Positions 37,187-48,191 are shown, counted from the first letter of the stretch. The stretch: DNA of 64,000 nt from Paenibacillus lentus (GCF_003931855.1 NZ_CP034248.1:2294001-2358000); one strand, 5' to 3'. Notes: generated by a model from the letters alone, not told the origin. Numbers and translations: made by a program.

Positions 37187-37888
37187 GTGAATATCTTCCG
37201 TATCAAAAAGCAATTGAGACGTCGATGGAGAAGATGGAGACGCGCCATTTGGACCGCAGGAGGCAGCGGGTTGGTTGCGTTGATGGCTTGGCTGGGCTTG
37301 CTCTTGTCCAACCAAATGGAACAGTTGATGACGAAGGATGCCATCGCACTTGAAACGCTGGGTATCATAGAAGAAGCAGCCATAGGAGCTGGGAAGGAAG
37401 CCGATTCCGAAGCAGCATGGATCAAACAATTGGAACGAAGCGAGCAACCGCGGGTCGTGCGCCTAAACAAAATATATGCATGTGGAGAAGAGAGCTCTAT
37501 TCTTGGAACGATGTCTCCAGACGAAGTGATCAGACTGTCGCGGGACAATCCAGAGTGGCGCGGGATGATCGGCGCAGAAGGAGATGTACAGTTCGAGCAG
37601 CGTATCCATGAATTGTCGGAGGTTTGCAAAAATAACGGTTATATAGGGATCGATCAACAGGGAAATCTCAGCTTGTTCGACGGCCCTCCTGAAAAAGAAA
37701 AAGTACTAAAGACATTTTTTCAGCTGGATGTAGAGACAATGGAAAGCTCATTGCCCCCGGATGTCCTGCTCCACTTGCACCAGGGAATCCGCATACAAGA
37801 TGTGGATGAATATAACAGCGTGCTGTCGACTTTTGGTGAATACGCTGTTTTGCCTGCAAGAAAAGTCATGCAACAAAAAGAAGATTAA
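37187..37888 (+). CDS. bofC: BofC, forespore regulator of pro-sigma-K checkpoint
   Basis: In Bacillus, BofC is exported from the forespore and restrains SpoIVB signalling that triggers sigma-K processing. The 233-residue product has a very basic N-terminus (RRRWRRWRR), one membrane anchor (about 27-42), a coiled segment with cysteine further on (IYACGEESSILGTMSPDEV), and a C-terminal BofC-like domain. GTG start behind GAAGGGGATA. It is 70 nt or more from tRNA-Pro and ends at a strong terminator before ruvC. Its 5' end is duplicated at 23494. Confidence 0.8.
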   Translation: MNIFRIKKQLRRRWRRWRRAIWTAGGSGLVALMAWLGLLLSNQMEQLMTKDAIALETLGIIEEAAIGAGKEADSEAAWIKQLERSEQPRVVRLNKIYACGEESSILGTMSPDEVIRLSRDNPEWRGMIGAEGDVQFEQRIHELSEVCKNNGYIGIDQQGNLSLFDGPPEKEKVLKTFFQLDVETMESSLPPDVLLHLHQGIRIQDVDEYNSVLSTFGEYAVLPARKVMQQKED

Positions 37889-37907
37889 AGCGTATATATA
37901 GTCACGG

Positions 37908-37942
37908 CAAGAGACGTTCATACAACGTCTCTTGTTTTTTTT
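37908..37942 (+). terminator. Intrinsic terminator after bofC
   Basis: Perfect 11-bp stem CAAGAGACGTT / AACGTCTCTTG, 5-nt loop, T8. Confidence 0.93.
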
Positions 37943-38107
37943 GCCAAAAACAAGTTCTACAAAGATTTTCCTCAACAGGATCAAATCTTTTGCTATAATA
38001 AGTGAATACATATGTTCGGTTATCCGGACATAGGCTTCAGTTCCATGATGGAGCTCCTTTATTGAAGGGAAAGAAGAAGCCGCAACAAACATGGGGAGAG
38101 ATTAAGC

Positions 38108-38611
38108 TTGCGAATTTTAGGGATTGACCCCGGCATCGCCATCGTCGGTTTCGGCTTTATTGATAAACAAGGCAGTAAATGTGTACCTGTGCAATACGGC
38201 TGCATTCAGACGGAAGCACATACTCCTGAAGAAGAAAGGCTTCTTCATGTTTATGAAGGCATAGTTCAGCTCATCGATAAATACAAGCCGGATGCGGTAG
38301 CGTTGGAGAAATTATTCTTCAACCGAAACGTAACTACCGCGATGTCGGTCAGTCAGGCGAGGGGCGTGCTTGTACTGGCGGCGGCGCAGCGGAACCTGCC
38401 GATATCGGAATATACGCCCATGCAAATCAAACAAGCGATGGTAGGATACGGCAAAGCGGAGAAGAAACAGGTGCAGGAAATGACGAGAATGTTCTTGAAG
38501 CTGCAGGCGATTCCGAAACCGGACGATGTGGCGGATGCGCTGGCCGTGGCCATTTGTCATGCCCATTCATATACACTAAATACGAAGTTAAACGAGGTAC
38601 TGAGGTCATGA
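38108..38611 (+). CDS. ruvC: Holliday junction resolvase RuvC
   Basis: Dimeric endonuclease that cuts Holliday junctions moved by RuvAB. 167 residues with acidic active-site residues D7 (LGIDPG), E67 (VALEKLFF), D140 and D143 (KPDDVADALAVA). TTG start behind GGGGAGA. The stop overlaps ruvA in ATGA. B. subtilis has no ruvC and relies on RecU, so its presence here marks a Paenibacillus-like rather than Bacillus-like repair set. Confidence 0.96.
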   Translation: MRILGIDPGIAIVGFGFIDKQGSKCVPVQYGCIQTEAHTPEEERLLHVYEGIVQLIDKYKPDAVALEKLFFNRNVTTAMSVSQARGVLVLAAAQRNLPISEYTPMQIKQAMVGYGKAEKKQVQEMTRMFLKLQAIPKPDDVADALAVAICHAHSYTLNTKLNEVLRS

Positions 38612-39225
38612 TTGATTTTGTAAGGGGCCAGGTGGCTCATTTGGAAAATGACTATGTTGTGTTGGACGTTCAGGGAATAGGATATCGCATTTACTGCCCG
38701 AACCCATATGCTTTTGGCACCAAAAGTGAAGAGACGACAACGGTATACACCCATCATCACGTACGGGACGATGCCATATTATTGTATGGCTTTCCGACAA
38801 GAGAGGAGCAAAGGCTGTTTCGCAAGCTGATAGAAGTATCGGGAATTGGGCCGCGCGTTGCGCTCGGCATTCTAAGCGGCGGCCATCCAGATCACGTTGT
38901 TGCAGCAGTTCAGCAGGAGAACATAGCGTTTTTGACCAAGCTGCCGGGAATCGGCAAGAAGACCGCCCAGCGCATGATCCTGGATTTGAAGGATAAGCTG
39001 GATGGTTTGGGAGGGCCTTCGCTATTCGATGAACTGCCAGCGGATGTGGAGGAAATGGATGGACTGAATCCGAGCTGGCCTGAAGCAAGAGAAGGCCTGA
39101 AAGCGCTGGGTTACACCGATGTAGAGCTTGATCGTGTTTGGCAGCAATTGAAGGATTCGGTTAAACCGACTGAAGAGGTAGATTCGGTCATGAAAAAAGC
39201 GCTCAAGCTGCTGTACGCAGGCTGA
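38608..39225 (+). CDS. ruvA: Holliday junction branch migration subunit RuvA
   Basis: 205 residues. Tetramer that binds the four-way junction. OB-fold N-terminus (MIDFVRGQVAHLEND), two helix-hairpin-helix motifs (VSGIGPRVALGIL and LPGIGKKTAQRMILDL), and a C-terminal three-helix domain that contacts RuvB (EAREGLKALGYTD). The ATG at 38608 is the true start; in-frame codons upstream lie within ruvC. Confidence 0.97.
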   Translation: MIDFVRGQVAHLENDYVVLDVQGIGYRIYCPNPYAFGTKSEETTTVYTHHHVRDDAILLYGFPTREEQRLFRKLIEVSGIGPRVALGILSGGHPDHVVAAVQQENIAFLTKLPGIGKKTAQRMILDLKDKLDGLGGPSLFDELPADVEEMDGLNPSWPEAREGLKALGYTDVELDRVWQQLKDSVKPTEEVDSVMKKALKLLYAG

Positions 39226-39257
39226 TCTTGGGTTAAAGGGGAAGGAGCGGGAAGGCG

Positions 39258-40265
39258 ATGATGGAAGACCGGATCATATCCGCGAATTTAATGATGGAAG
39301 AGCAGGCGGTGGAGCTTAGTCTTCGTCCCCGTTATTTAGCGGAATATATTGGACAGAACCAGATCAAAGAGAATTTGAAAATATACATTGAAGCGGCAAA
39401 GATGCGCAATGAAGCACTAGATCATGTGCTGCTATACGGACCGCCAGGCCTTGGTAAAACGACGTTGGCCAATATTATCGCCAATGAACTTGGCGTCAAT
39501 TTGCGTACGACTTCAGGTCCGGCGATTGAACGGCCTGGAGATTTGGCTGCGCTGCTAACGAACTTGCAGGAAGGGGACGTCCTCTTTATTGATGAAATCC
39601 ACAGGCTGCATCGGACGGTTGAAGAGGTTCTCTATCCTGCGATGGAGGATTTCGCATTGGATATTATGATCGGCAAGGGCCCCAGTGCGAGATCGGTTCG
39701 GCTGGATTTGCCGCCGTTTACGTTGATCGGTGCGACGACAAGAGCCGGGCTGTTGTCGGCTCCGCTGCGGGACCGTTTTGGAGTAGTAAGTCGTCTGGAA
39801 TTTTATACGGTGGAGGAGCTTAGTTATATCGTAAGTCGCGGTGCTGATATTTTCGGCATCGATATTATTGGCGACGCAGCGGATGAAATCGCATTGCGCT
39901 CCAGAGGAACGCCGAGGATTGCCAACAGGCTCCTCAAACGGGTGCGGGATTTCGCCCAGGTTCGTGGAGACGGACATATTACGTCCGACATAGCCAAGGA
40001 CGCTCTGCAGATGCTGCAGGTCGATCCTATGGGCCTGGATTTGATCGATCATAAGATGCTTCGGGCCATGATTACGAACTTTCGAGGCGGCCCTGTCGGA
40101 CTGGATACGATCGCAGCTACGATCGGGGAAGAGAGCCAGACGATTGAGGATGTGTACGAGCCGTATTTGCTCCAAATTGGATATCTGCAGCGCACTCCGC
40201 GAGGCAGGGTGGTGACCCCTGCTGCCTATCAGCATTTAGGTTTGCCGATACCGGCAGATTCCTGA
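39258..40265 (+). CDS. ruvB: Holliday junction branch migration helicase RuvB
   Basis: 335-residue AAA+ motor. Walker A GPPGLGKT (61-68), Walker B LFIDEIHR, sensor 1 GATTRAG, arginine-finger region APLRDRFG, and a C-terminal winged helix ([13 protein letters not shown]). Starts 32 nt after ruvA. ATG 39258 or 39261 could serve. Confidence 0.98.
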   Translation: MMEDRIISANLMMEEQAVELSLRPRYLAEYIGQNQIKENLKIYIEAAKMRNEALDHVLLYGPPGLGKTTLANIIANELGVNLRTTSGPAIERPGDLAALLTNLQEGDVLFIDEIHRLHRTVEEVLYPAMEDFALDIMIGKGPSARSVRLDLPPFTLIGATTRAGLLSAPLRDRFGVVSRLEFYTVEELSYIVSRGADIFGIDIIGDAADEIALRSRGTPRIANRLLKRVRDFAQVRGDGHITSDIAKDALQMLQVDPMGLDLIDHKMLRAMITNFRGGPVGLDTIAATIGEESQTIEDVYEPYLLQIGYLQRTPRGRVVTPAAYQHLGLPIPADS

Positions 40266-40318
40266 TGGGATTAGTTGAAGAATGGAGTATTATACTCTGA
40301 CGAGGAGGATTATAGAGC

Positions 40319-42433
40319 GTGAATAGACCACGACCGAAAAGAGGGCTAAAAAGCAGGACATCTAGGTGGGCAGCGGCCTTATTGGCTGTAACATTGCTGG
40401 GCGGAGTGCTTCAGCTTCCGATAAGCGCTGATGAAATGCCGGACATGCGTGTCCGGGTAGCCATGTTCCTGGATTTAGGGAGCACGTATAGATCGATTGT
40501 ACCTGCAGTGACAATGACAGCGGAGTCAGCTTGGCAGGCAGGCCCACAGCGAGGGGAGGGTATGGAGAGCTGGCTGGATTTCAGCCCAGGCCAGACGGTT
40601 CGCTTTAGCGTAGACGGGATAAAAGTTAAAGCGCTGGAGAGCGCAGATTGGCAATTGGTCTCAGCTGCCGTCAAGAAGTTGCAAGGAGGGACGGATAGGC
40701 CGATCGCGGTTGTATCTGAGCAAGCTGGAGGCACGGTATACGAAGTGTATACCGGCCCTTATGCCAGCGCAGATGAGGCTTCGGCTGCGGTAACCCGCGT
40801 CGCGCAAGCGCTTGCTGGACAGCTGGGCAACCAGCAGCCATCCATCCACGGCAGCTTCTATTATTCCGCAGGCGTATTTGGCAGCAAGGCGGAGGCTCAA
40901 GCCTACAGTCAAACGTTAAAGCTGCCGGGCATAGAGGTAAAAGTAGCCGTTGTAGGCGCAAATCAATATGCGGTATGGGTAGGCGGTGCTGTAAGCGAAG
41001 CGGCCTTAGCAGCACTTAAAGCGCAAATTGTGCAGCTTCAGCCCCAATTGAATCTCTCAGCAATCGATGCGGAGGCCCCTGCCCTTATTGCTTATCGCGA
41101 TGTTACTGGGGATATGAATTCGCCGATCGCGGTCGAGCATTATGCGGTTAGCGGCACAAATACGAAGCTGCTTGTACGAGATAGCGAGGATTCCGTCATT
41201 CAGGTGATGGAGAGATCAGGGCGCAAATACAGAGGCAACTTCGAAATCAGCTCCGTTAACGGTCAGCTGGCTCTCGTGAACGATGTACCCTTGGAGCAAT
41301 ACCTATATTCAGTAGTTGCTGCAGAGGTGCCAAGCTCTTGGCCACAGGAATCGCTCAAAGCGCAGGCTGTCGCAGCCCGGAGCTACGCGCTCTATCATGC
41401 AGCCGGAAATAAGTTTAAGGTTGCTGGCCTCGTGGACACAACCTTAAGCCAGGTATATAACGGGGTGGATAAAGAAGTCGACAGCATCATACAGGCCGTG
41501 GATAGCACGGCTGGGGAAGTTATAAAAGCGAATGATCGAATTGTAGAAGCCATTTTCTCCTCTAATAGCGGCGGTATGACGGCGGATTCAACGGAAGTAT
41601 GGAGCAATCCGAATTCGACATTCAGCAGCATGATCAGCAATGAAGACAAGGCTGCGCAAGCCGGGTTGAAATCATGGTATCATGTGCTGCTTCCGACGGG
41701 AAAGGCTGGGTACGTCAGGGAAGATAACGTGAAGCTTACGGAAGGGACGACAGCAGCGGGATTGCCTAAAATGACGGTTACGGCTAACGCTACAAATGTA
41801 CGTCCAATTCCGATGATTCAGGCAGATGTGAGTCCAGTTGCCCAAATGAATCCTGGTGACCAGGCAGTTGTTCTTGGCCTCGTGGATGAATCCAGCTCAT
41901 ATTCATGGATTCGCGGCCCGTACAGCTCGGAAGAGCTGCTGAAATCGCTGAAAGGCAAGACAGCAACGGATGCCCCCTCACCAATCCTCAATTTGGAGAT
42001 CACGCAGCGAGGGCCGTCTGGACGGGCTACACAGATCAAGGCCAACGGGCAGATCCTTGATGTACGCTATCCGGATCTATTCCGTTCTGCTTTTGGCGGC
42101 CTGCCTAGTACGTTATTTGATATTGCAGCTACAGGTAGATATACTGTACAGAGCGCTAGCGGAGCGACGTCCTCGGGAACGGCAGCCTCTGGCACTCCAG
42201 TGTTATCTTCAACTGGCGTATCGAACTGGAATGGAGGCAGTTTAGTCGTTATGGGAGCGGACGGAGCCGCTCGGGTGATTGATCAGAGCAATCGTTTTTT
42301 GTTTGTTGGGCGTGGTAATGGCCATGGCCTGGGCTTATCCCAGTGGGGGGCCAAGGGAATGGCTGATGCAGGGTATGATTATGAGGCCATTTTGCAACAC
42401 TACTACCAGAATGTCATTATCGTTAAGGAATGA
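40319..42433 (+). CDS. SpoIID/LytB-domain protein, long form with SPOR-like repeats
   Basis: 704 residues. Signal peptide about 1-38 (WAAALLAVTLLGGVLQL). Two SPOR-like segments (about 130-250; YEVYTGPYASADEA and SAGVFGSKAEAQAY) that probably bind peptidoglycan. A SpoIID domain follows from about 305 (NDVPLEQYLYSVVAAEVPSS, KAQAVAARSYAL), which in SpoIID is a lytic transglycosylase, and ends in GRGNGHGLGLSQWGAKGMA. A ~110-residue insert (about 450-560) interrupts it. Longer than SpoIID itself and placed in the ruvB-queA gap, it is a family member rather than SpoIID proper. GTG start behind GAGGAGGA. Confidence 0.85.
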   Translation: MNRPRPKRGLKSRTSRWAAALLAVTLLGGVLQLPISADEMPDMRVRVAMFLDLGSTYRSIVPAVTMTAESAWQAGPQRGEGMESWLDFSPGQTVRFSVDGIKVKALESADWQLVSAAVKKLQGGTDRPIAVVSEQAGGTVYEVYTGPYASADEASAAVTRVAQALAGQLGNQQPSIHGSFYYSAGVFGSKAEAQAYSQTLKLPGIEVKVAVVGANQYAVWVGGAVSEAALAALKAQIVQLQPQLNLSAIDAEAPALIAYRDVTGDMNSPIAVEHYAVSGTNTKLLVRDSEDSVIQVMERSGRKYRGNFEISSVNGQLALVNDVPLEQYLYSVVAAEVPSSWPQESLKAQAVAARSYALYHAAGNKFKVAGLVDTTLSQVYNGVDKEVDSIIQAVDSTAGEVIKANDRIVEAIFSSNSGGMTADSTEVWSNPNSTFSSMISNEDKAAQAGLKSWYHVLLPTGKAGYVREDNVKLTEGTTAAGLPKMTVTANATNVRPIPMIQADVSPVAQMNPGDQAVVLGLVDESSSYSWIRGPYSSEELLKSLKGKTATDAPSPILNLEITQRGPSGRATQIKANGQILDVRYPDLFRSAFGGLPSTLFDIAATGRYTVQSASGATSSGTAASGTPVLSSTGVSNWNGGSLVVMGADGAARVIDQSNRFLFVGRGNGHGLGLSQWGAKGMADAGYDYEAILQHYYQNVIIVKE

Positions 42434-42442
42434 TTGTACTAT

Positions 42443-43471
42443 ATGAATGTTGACTTATATGATTTCGATTTGCCAGAAGAGCTTATTGCTCAGACTCCGC
42501 TTGCGGACCGAACTGCTTCCCGGCTGTTGACTTTGAATAAATCGACCGGAGAGGTTCAACACCATATGTTTCCGGCGATATTGGATTACTTGCAGCCCGG
42601 AGATACCCTTGTACTTAACGATACGCGCGTCATTCCCGCCAGATTATTTGGCGTAAAACAGGACACGGGAGCTAAAGCCGAGGTGCTGCTGCTCAAGGAC
42701 TTAGGCGCGAACCGATGGGAAGCGTTAGTCAAGCCTGGCAAGAAGCTGAAAACCGGCGCCGTCATTACTTTCGGAGACGAACTGACGGCAACGATCGAGA
42801 GTGAGGGGGATATGGGAGAGCGCGTGCTTTCCTTTTCCTACGAGGGAATATTTAACGAAATCCTGGACCGGCTTGGACAGATGCCGCTTCCTCCGTATAT
42901 CAAGGAGAAACTGGATGATCGAGAACGTTACCAGACCGTGTACTCCAAGCATGAGGGTTCAGCAGCTGCACCTACGGCAGGTCTGCATTTTACGAAGGAG
43001 CTATTGGAGCAGGTTCGTTCTAAAGGAGTAGACATCGCTTTTGTTACGCTGCATGTGGGGCTGGGAACCTTTCGCCCGATGTCCGTGGAGAAGGTAGAGG
43101 AGCATGTTATGCATGAGGAGTATTATATTCTCTCCGAGGAGACGGCGAAGCTGCTGAACGAAACAAGACAGCGCGGTGGCCGGATCATTGCGGTAGGAAC
43201 GACATCCTCTCGCACATTGGAGACGGTAGCTGGAAAATGCGGCGACTCCCCGATTACGGCGATGAGCGGGTGGACAGACATTTTTATTTACCCGGGTTAT
43301 ACCTTTAAGTTGGTCGATGCGCTGCTTACCAATTTTCATTTGCCGAAGTCTACGCTAGTCATGCTTGTTAGCGCACTTGCCGGACGGGAACAGCTTTTGA
43401 ACGCATACCGTGAAGCCGTGGAGCAGAAATACCGCTTTTTCAGCTTCGGGGATGCGATGTTTATATATTAA
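42443..43471 (+). CDS. queA: S-adenosylmethionine:tRNA ribosyltransferase-isomerase QueA
   Basis: 342 residues. Adds the ribosyl part of AdoMet to preQ1 in tRNA to make epoxyqueuosine. Family marks: [14 protein letters not shown] start, [42 protein letters not shown]. The ATG at 42443 is preferred to a TTG at 42434 directly after the upstream stop. It is followed by tgt, which supplies preQ1-tRNA. Confidence 0.97.
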   Translation: MNVDLYDFDLPEELIAQTPLADRTASRLLTLNKSTGEVQHHMFPAILDYLQPGDTLVLNDTRVIPARLFGVKQDTGAKAEVLLLKDLGANRWEALVKPGKKLKTGAVITFGDELTATIESEGDMGERVLSFSYEGIFNEILDRLGQMPLPPYIKEKLDDRERYQTVYSKHEGSAAAPTAGLHFTKELLEQVRSKGVDIAFVTLHVGLGTFRPMSVEKVEEHVMHEEYYILSEETAKLLNETRQRGGRIIAVGTTSSRTLETVAGKCGDSPITAMSGWTDIFIYPGYTFKLVDALLTNFHLPKSTLVMLVSALAGREQLLNAYREAVEQKYRFFSFGDAMFIY

Positions 43472-43477
43472 GGTTAA

Positions 43478-44635
<1,158 letters not shown>

Positions 44636-44670
44636 GACTACCAAATTTTCATATCGAAAGGGGGATATAT

Positions 44671-44991
44671 ATGTTCCACTTTGCAGCAACAGCAGCTCCG
44701 GCTGCGGGGAATCCGCTTATTACTTTGGTTGTTCCCTTCGCGATCATGTTTATCGTGTTCTATTTTCTGTTGATTCGACCGCAGAAGAAGAAGCAGCAAT
44801 CTCGCAACCAAATGCTGAGAGCGCTCCAGAAAGGGGACAAAATCGTCACGATTGGCGGTTTGCACGGTACGATCGTATCACTAACGGATGATACCGTCGT
44901 GCTTCTCGTGAATGATGCGACCAAGCTTACGTTTGAACGTAACGCAATTAGCCATAGCGTGAGTGCGGCTGCTTCTTCCGAATCGAAATAA
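44671..44991 (+). CDS. yajC: Sec translocon accessory subunit YajC
   Basis: 106 residues: one N-terminal membrane helix (about 17-36, LVVPFAIMFIVFYFLLI), then RPQKKKQQ and a small soluble domain (KGDKIVTIGGLHGTIV). Associates with SecDF. Behind GAAAGGGGGA, 35 nt after tgt. Confidence 0.96.
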   Translation: MFHFAATAAPAAGNPLITLVVPFAIMFIVFYFLLIRPQKKKQQSRNQMLRALQKGDKIVTIGGLHGTIVSLTDDTVVLLVNDATKLTFERNAISHSVSAAASSESK

Positions 44992-45018
44992 GGGATGGAA
45001 GAGGAATCCGAATACAAG

Positions 45019-45044
45019 AAGAGCCTGATACAGGCTCTTTTTTT
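45019..45044 (+). terminator. Intrinsic terminator after yajC
   Basis: AAGAGCCTG / CAGGCTCTT, 3-nt loop, T7. It may also serve the convergent gene at 45062. Confidence 0.92.
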
Positions 45045-45061
45045 GTTTCTGCAATATTACC

Positions 45062-45457
45062 TTACTTTTTCCTGTGCAAATTAACCCCGAACATGCCACC
45101 GAGTGCACCAATTAATACGGCAGGAAGGAGTAAAGTTAAATCGCTTAGTCCCGGAGAGTTGTCTAATGCGAGCAGGCTGATGACTAAAATTAGAATTCCA
45201 TAGAATAATCCGGTAAGAGAGCCTTGGTACCATCCTTTTTGTCCCGCACGTTTCCCCGAAGTAAATCCTCCAAATAACAGAGCCGCCGCATGAACGGTAT
45301 AAATAGGCCATGTTAGCTTATGTTCCTCCAGTGAGCCTGATTGAAGCAGAAGGGACAAGACGAGAGCCCCGACCATCATCCATAAGAAAGCGTACCAAAT
45401 GCCGGAAAGAGTAGGGTGAGAAAGCCGAATTGATGCCAAACGCCGGAAGAAATCCAT
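45062..45457 (-). CDS. TIGR04086-family membrane protein (YrzE-like)
   Basis: 131 residues, four helices (GIWYAFLWMMVGALVLSLLL; YTVHAAALLFGGFTSG; LFYGILILVISLLAL; LLPAVLIGALGGMFGV). Function unknown; the gene has this place after yajC in many Bacillales. ATG at 45457 has 8-nt spacing from AGGAGG; a GTG three bases upstream is less likely. Confidence 0.85.
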   Translation of the reverse strand: MDFFRRLASIRLSHPTLSGIWYAFLWMMVGALVLSLLLQSGSLEEHKLTWPIYTVHAAALLFGGFTSGKRAGQKGWYQGSLTGLFYGILILVISLLALDNSPGLSDLTLLLPAVLIGALGGMFGVNLHRKK

Positions 45458-45680
45458 CACATGTTCCTCCTATATCATTTAATATCACCATTGTATGGTC
45501 AAGCCCGTAGGATTAGTACAGGAATTGCTATTGTCCAAAGTAATGTTGCTCACAGCGGATTAATGTTAAAAATAACCGTGGGTCAAGCCATTTGAGGAGG
45601 GTATGGTTATCCGCTCAGAGGGTCAGAATATCTGTACCATGTTTGCACGATATATACCGAATAGGATGGAGGGATCCAAA

Positions 45681-46403
45681 TTGACTGCTCATCTTATTTC
45701 ACTTGTACTTCGAACGGTGCTCATGTATTTTACGGCATTTGTTGTCATGCGTATTATGGGGAAGAGAGAAATTGGGGAGCTGTCGATCTTCGATTTGGTT
45801 ATTTCGATTATGATTGCTGAAATTGCAGTGTTTGCTATTGAGGATATGCAGCGGCCCCTGTATGATGGTTTTGTTCCTATGCTTACTTTATTACTCATCC
45901 AGATCGCTATCGCCATGGTGTCATTGCGGAGCCGAAAATTACGCTTCTGGTTTGATGGCAAGCCGAGCGTAATTATACAGCAGGGGAAAATTAATCGAAA
46001 AGAAATGAAACGGCAGCGATATAATCTTGACGACCTGCTGATGCAATTGCGTGCTAACAATATCGATAATGTAGCCGATGTGGAATTCGCCATACTGGAG
46101 ACCAGCGGTCAACTAAGCGTTATTCCTAAAAACCAGGACAGCGGTGGAGGAAATAGTCAGGATGGCAATTCGCCACAGGACAGCAATGCCTCGGTTATTT
46201 CGAAAATTAGATACGAAGAAATCCCATTGTCACTAATCATGGATGGCAAAGTACAAGATTTAAATTTAGAGCAGATTGGAAAAACGAGATTTTGGTTAAA
46301 AAATCAAATTCAAGCTAGAGGAGTAAAGGATTTTAAGGAGATATTCTTCTGTTCCGTCGATCATCAAGGCAAGCTGTACATTAATTTAAAACAGGATAAA
46401 TAG
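45681..46403 (+). CDS. DUF421 membrane protein (YrbG-like)
   Basis: 240 residues: three N-terminal helices (LVLRTVLMYFTAFVVMRIM, FDLVISIMIAEIAVFAI, LLLIQIAIAMVSL) with the conserved MRIMGKREIGELSIFDLV, then a soluble domain (YNLDDLLMQLRANNIDNVADVEFAILE). An internal Gly/Ser/Asn-rich insert lies near 155-175. Function unknown. The TTG at 45681 is chosen for its GGAGGG at proper spacing; ATG 45666 and GTG 45603 are in frame but lack one. Confidence 0.85.
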   Translation: MTAHLISLVLRTVLMYFTAFVVMRIMGKREIGELSIFDLVISIMIAEIAVFAIEDMQRPLYDGFVPMLTLLLIQIAIAMVSLRSRKLRFWFDGKPSVIIQQGKINRKEMKRQRYNLDDLLMQLRANNIDNVADVEFAILETSGQLSVIPKNQDSGGGNSQDGNSPQDSNASVISKIRYEEIPLSLIMDGKVQDLNLEQIGKTRFWLKNQIQARGVKDFKEIFFCSVDHQGKLYINLKQDK

Positions 46404-47999
46404 TTAGCGGAACCATCTGCGAAGCAGCGGAATTCGGCGAAGATCGTGAAGGTCGATCAGTCCCATGATTCCCGACAGTGCGATATACAATATCCCTGAG
46501 ATTACAGTAGCTACGATTAACTGGACTCCAGGCAGAGAACTAATTGTAAGTTCATGGTAAATGTAACCTGCAGCTCCAGCCATAATGATTGTGCCGCAAA
46601 TGACTTTAAGAATATCCAAAAATGGGATGCGGTAATGCAGCGCTCTAGATACGCTGTAGCCATGCAGAAGAGTCACGATAGCAAAGTTGACAATAATAGC
46701 AATAATTGCACCATAAATCCCAAAGCTTGGGTTTGAGGCTAAATAGAAAATGAGTGAAATTTTGATAATTGCTCCGATCAATGTGTTAAGCAGAGCTCTC
46801 CCAGGCTTATCCAGCGCTTGCAGAGCGGCCTGCAGAGGCGATTGGGCGTACAGAAACAGAGCGAACGGAGCCATGATTTTAAGCATTCCGGCGATATCCG
46901 CATTGTTATAAATTAGCAGGCATAACGGTTCGGCCAGAACATACATGATCGCCGCGAAGGGTCCGCCTGTAACGAGAGCAAGCCGCAGCGATTGATGCAG
47001 CCGCAAGTGAATTGTCCGCATATCCCCGCGCGCCTGAGCCTCTGCAAGTGAGGGGACGAGTGAAACGGCAAGCGAGGATGTGAGCGCTCCGGGCAGCAGC
47101 AGTAAGGGAATGATCATTCCCTGCAGGGCTCCATACTGGGCCGTGGCAATTGCGGTAGTAATACCGGCGATGGCTAAACTTTGAGCTGTGGTGATCGATT
47201 CCATCAAATAAGAAAGCGATCCGACGAGCCGTCCTCCTGTAACCGGAATAGCTATTCGGAGAATATGCTTTAGGTTGGAGACAAAACCTTTACTTGAACT
47301 TAATTCTTGATCCGTGTTCATCGTCTCGTTCCCTTGCGGGTCTAGAAGTGGATTTCTTGCTTCACTATGTTTAGAGCGCCAATAATGCCATAAGATCACC
47401 ACCATTCCGACTACCTCGCCAGCAGCCACTCCGAGCATGGCCCCCGCAGCTCCGTAAGCAACGCCCATAGGAAACATCAAATAAGAGAACCATAGCACAC
47501 ATACGATTCGGGCCAACGTTTCCAGGATTGATGATGAAGCCGAGGGAATCATATTCTGTTTACCTTGAAAATATCCACGAAATACAGAGGAGACAGCAAC
47601 GAGTACGATCATCGGGCTCATGGCGATGAAGGGATGATATACCCGGGAATCCGGCAGGACATGCGAGCTAATCCACGACGCGCCGAGGAGACTAGCGAAC
47701 GTAAAAATGAATCCTGCGCCGGTTGTAAATATTAGGCTCGTCCGAAGTATTTCTGCTGACCGTCCGGGCTGGCCGGAGGATTCTGCCTCCGCGATTAGCT
47801 TGGCGACGGCGAGCGGAATGCCACCGGTAATAATCGTTACAAGGACGATAAAGAAAGGGTACCCGAGCTGATAGAGGCCGACCCCTTCAGCACCGATAAT
47901 TCGGGGAAGAAGGATACGGGGGATAAAGCCAAGAAGGCGATTAATAATGCCAGCAGCGAGCAGGATCATCGTCCCATGGATAAAGGTCTGTTTGTTCAA
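46404..47999 (-). CDS. spoVB: SpoVB / MOP-superfamily lipid flippase
   Basis: 531 residues with 14 predicted helices, of the polysaccharide/lipid II flippase class. SpoVB is needed for spore cortex synthesis and resembles MurJ-type flippases. N-terminus GIINRLLGFIPRILLPRIIGAEGVGLY is typical, with VAVSSVFRGYFQGKQNM in the middle. TTG start behind AGAGGG. Its stop touches that of the DUF421 gene, with no base between the two convergent genes. Confidence 0.92.
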   Translation of the reverse strand: MNKQTFIHGTMILLAAGIINRLLGFIPRILLPRIIGAEGVGLYQLGYPFFIVLVTIITGGIPLAVAKLIAEAESSGQPGRSAEILRTSLIFTTGAGFIFTFASLLGASWISSHVLPDSRVYHPFIAMSPMIVLVAVSSVFRGYFQGKQNMIPSASSSILETLARIVCVLWFSYLMFPMGVAYGAAGAMLGVAAGEVVGMVVILWHYWRSKHSEARNPLLDPQGNETMNTDQELSSSKGFVSNLKHILRIAIPVTGGRLVGSLSYLMESITTAQSLAIAGITTAIATAQYGALQGMIIPLLLLPGALTSSLAVSLVPSLAEAQARGDMRTIHLRLHQSLRLALVTGGPFAAIMYVLAEPLCLLIYNNADIAGMLKIMAPFALFLYAQSPLQAALQALDKPGRALLNTLIGAIIKISLIFYLASNPSFGIYGAIIAIIVNFAIVTLLHGYSVSRALHYRIPFLDILKVICGTIIMAGAAGYIYHELTISSLPGVQLIVATVISGILYIALSGIMGLIDLHDLRRIPLLRRWFR

Positions 48000-48191
48000 A
48001 ATGATTCCCTCTTTCCCGGAATAAGCATTTTACTTAGACAACTTGTCTGATATATTTATGGATATGCTGTACCTGTCCGAATTCATACCTGCTAGTTTTT
48101 CAGCAGCATCAGACGAGCAGAAGCAGGAATTATGAGATCAGAGTAGAAATATTTAAAGACAGCTTAGCTCGCAGGAAAGGGGCATCATGAC

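Larger units (their letters stand above)
36977..37316. repeat. Direct repeat A, right (intact) copy
   Basis: Covers tRNA-Pro, its terminator, the bofC promoter and the bofC 5' end; decayed copy at 23281-23627. Confidence 0.9.
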
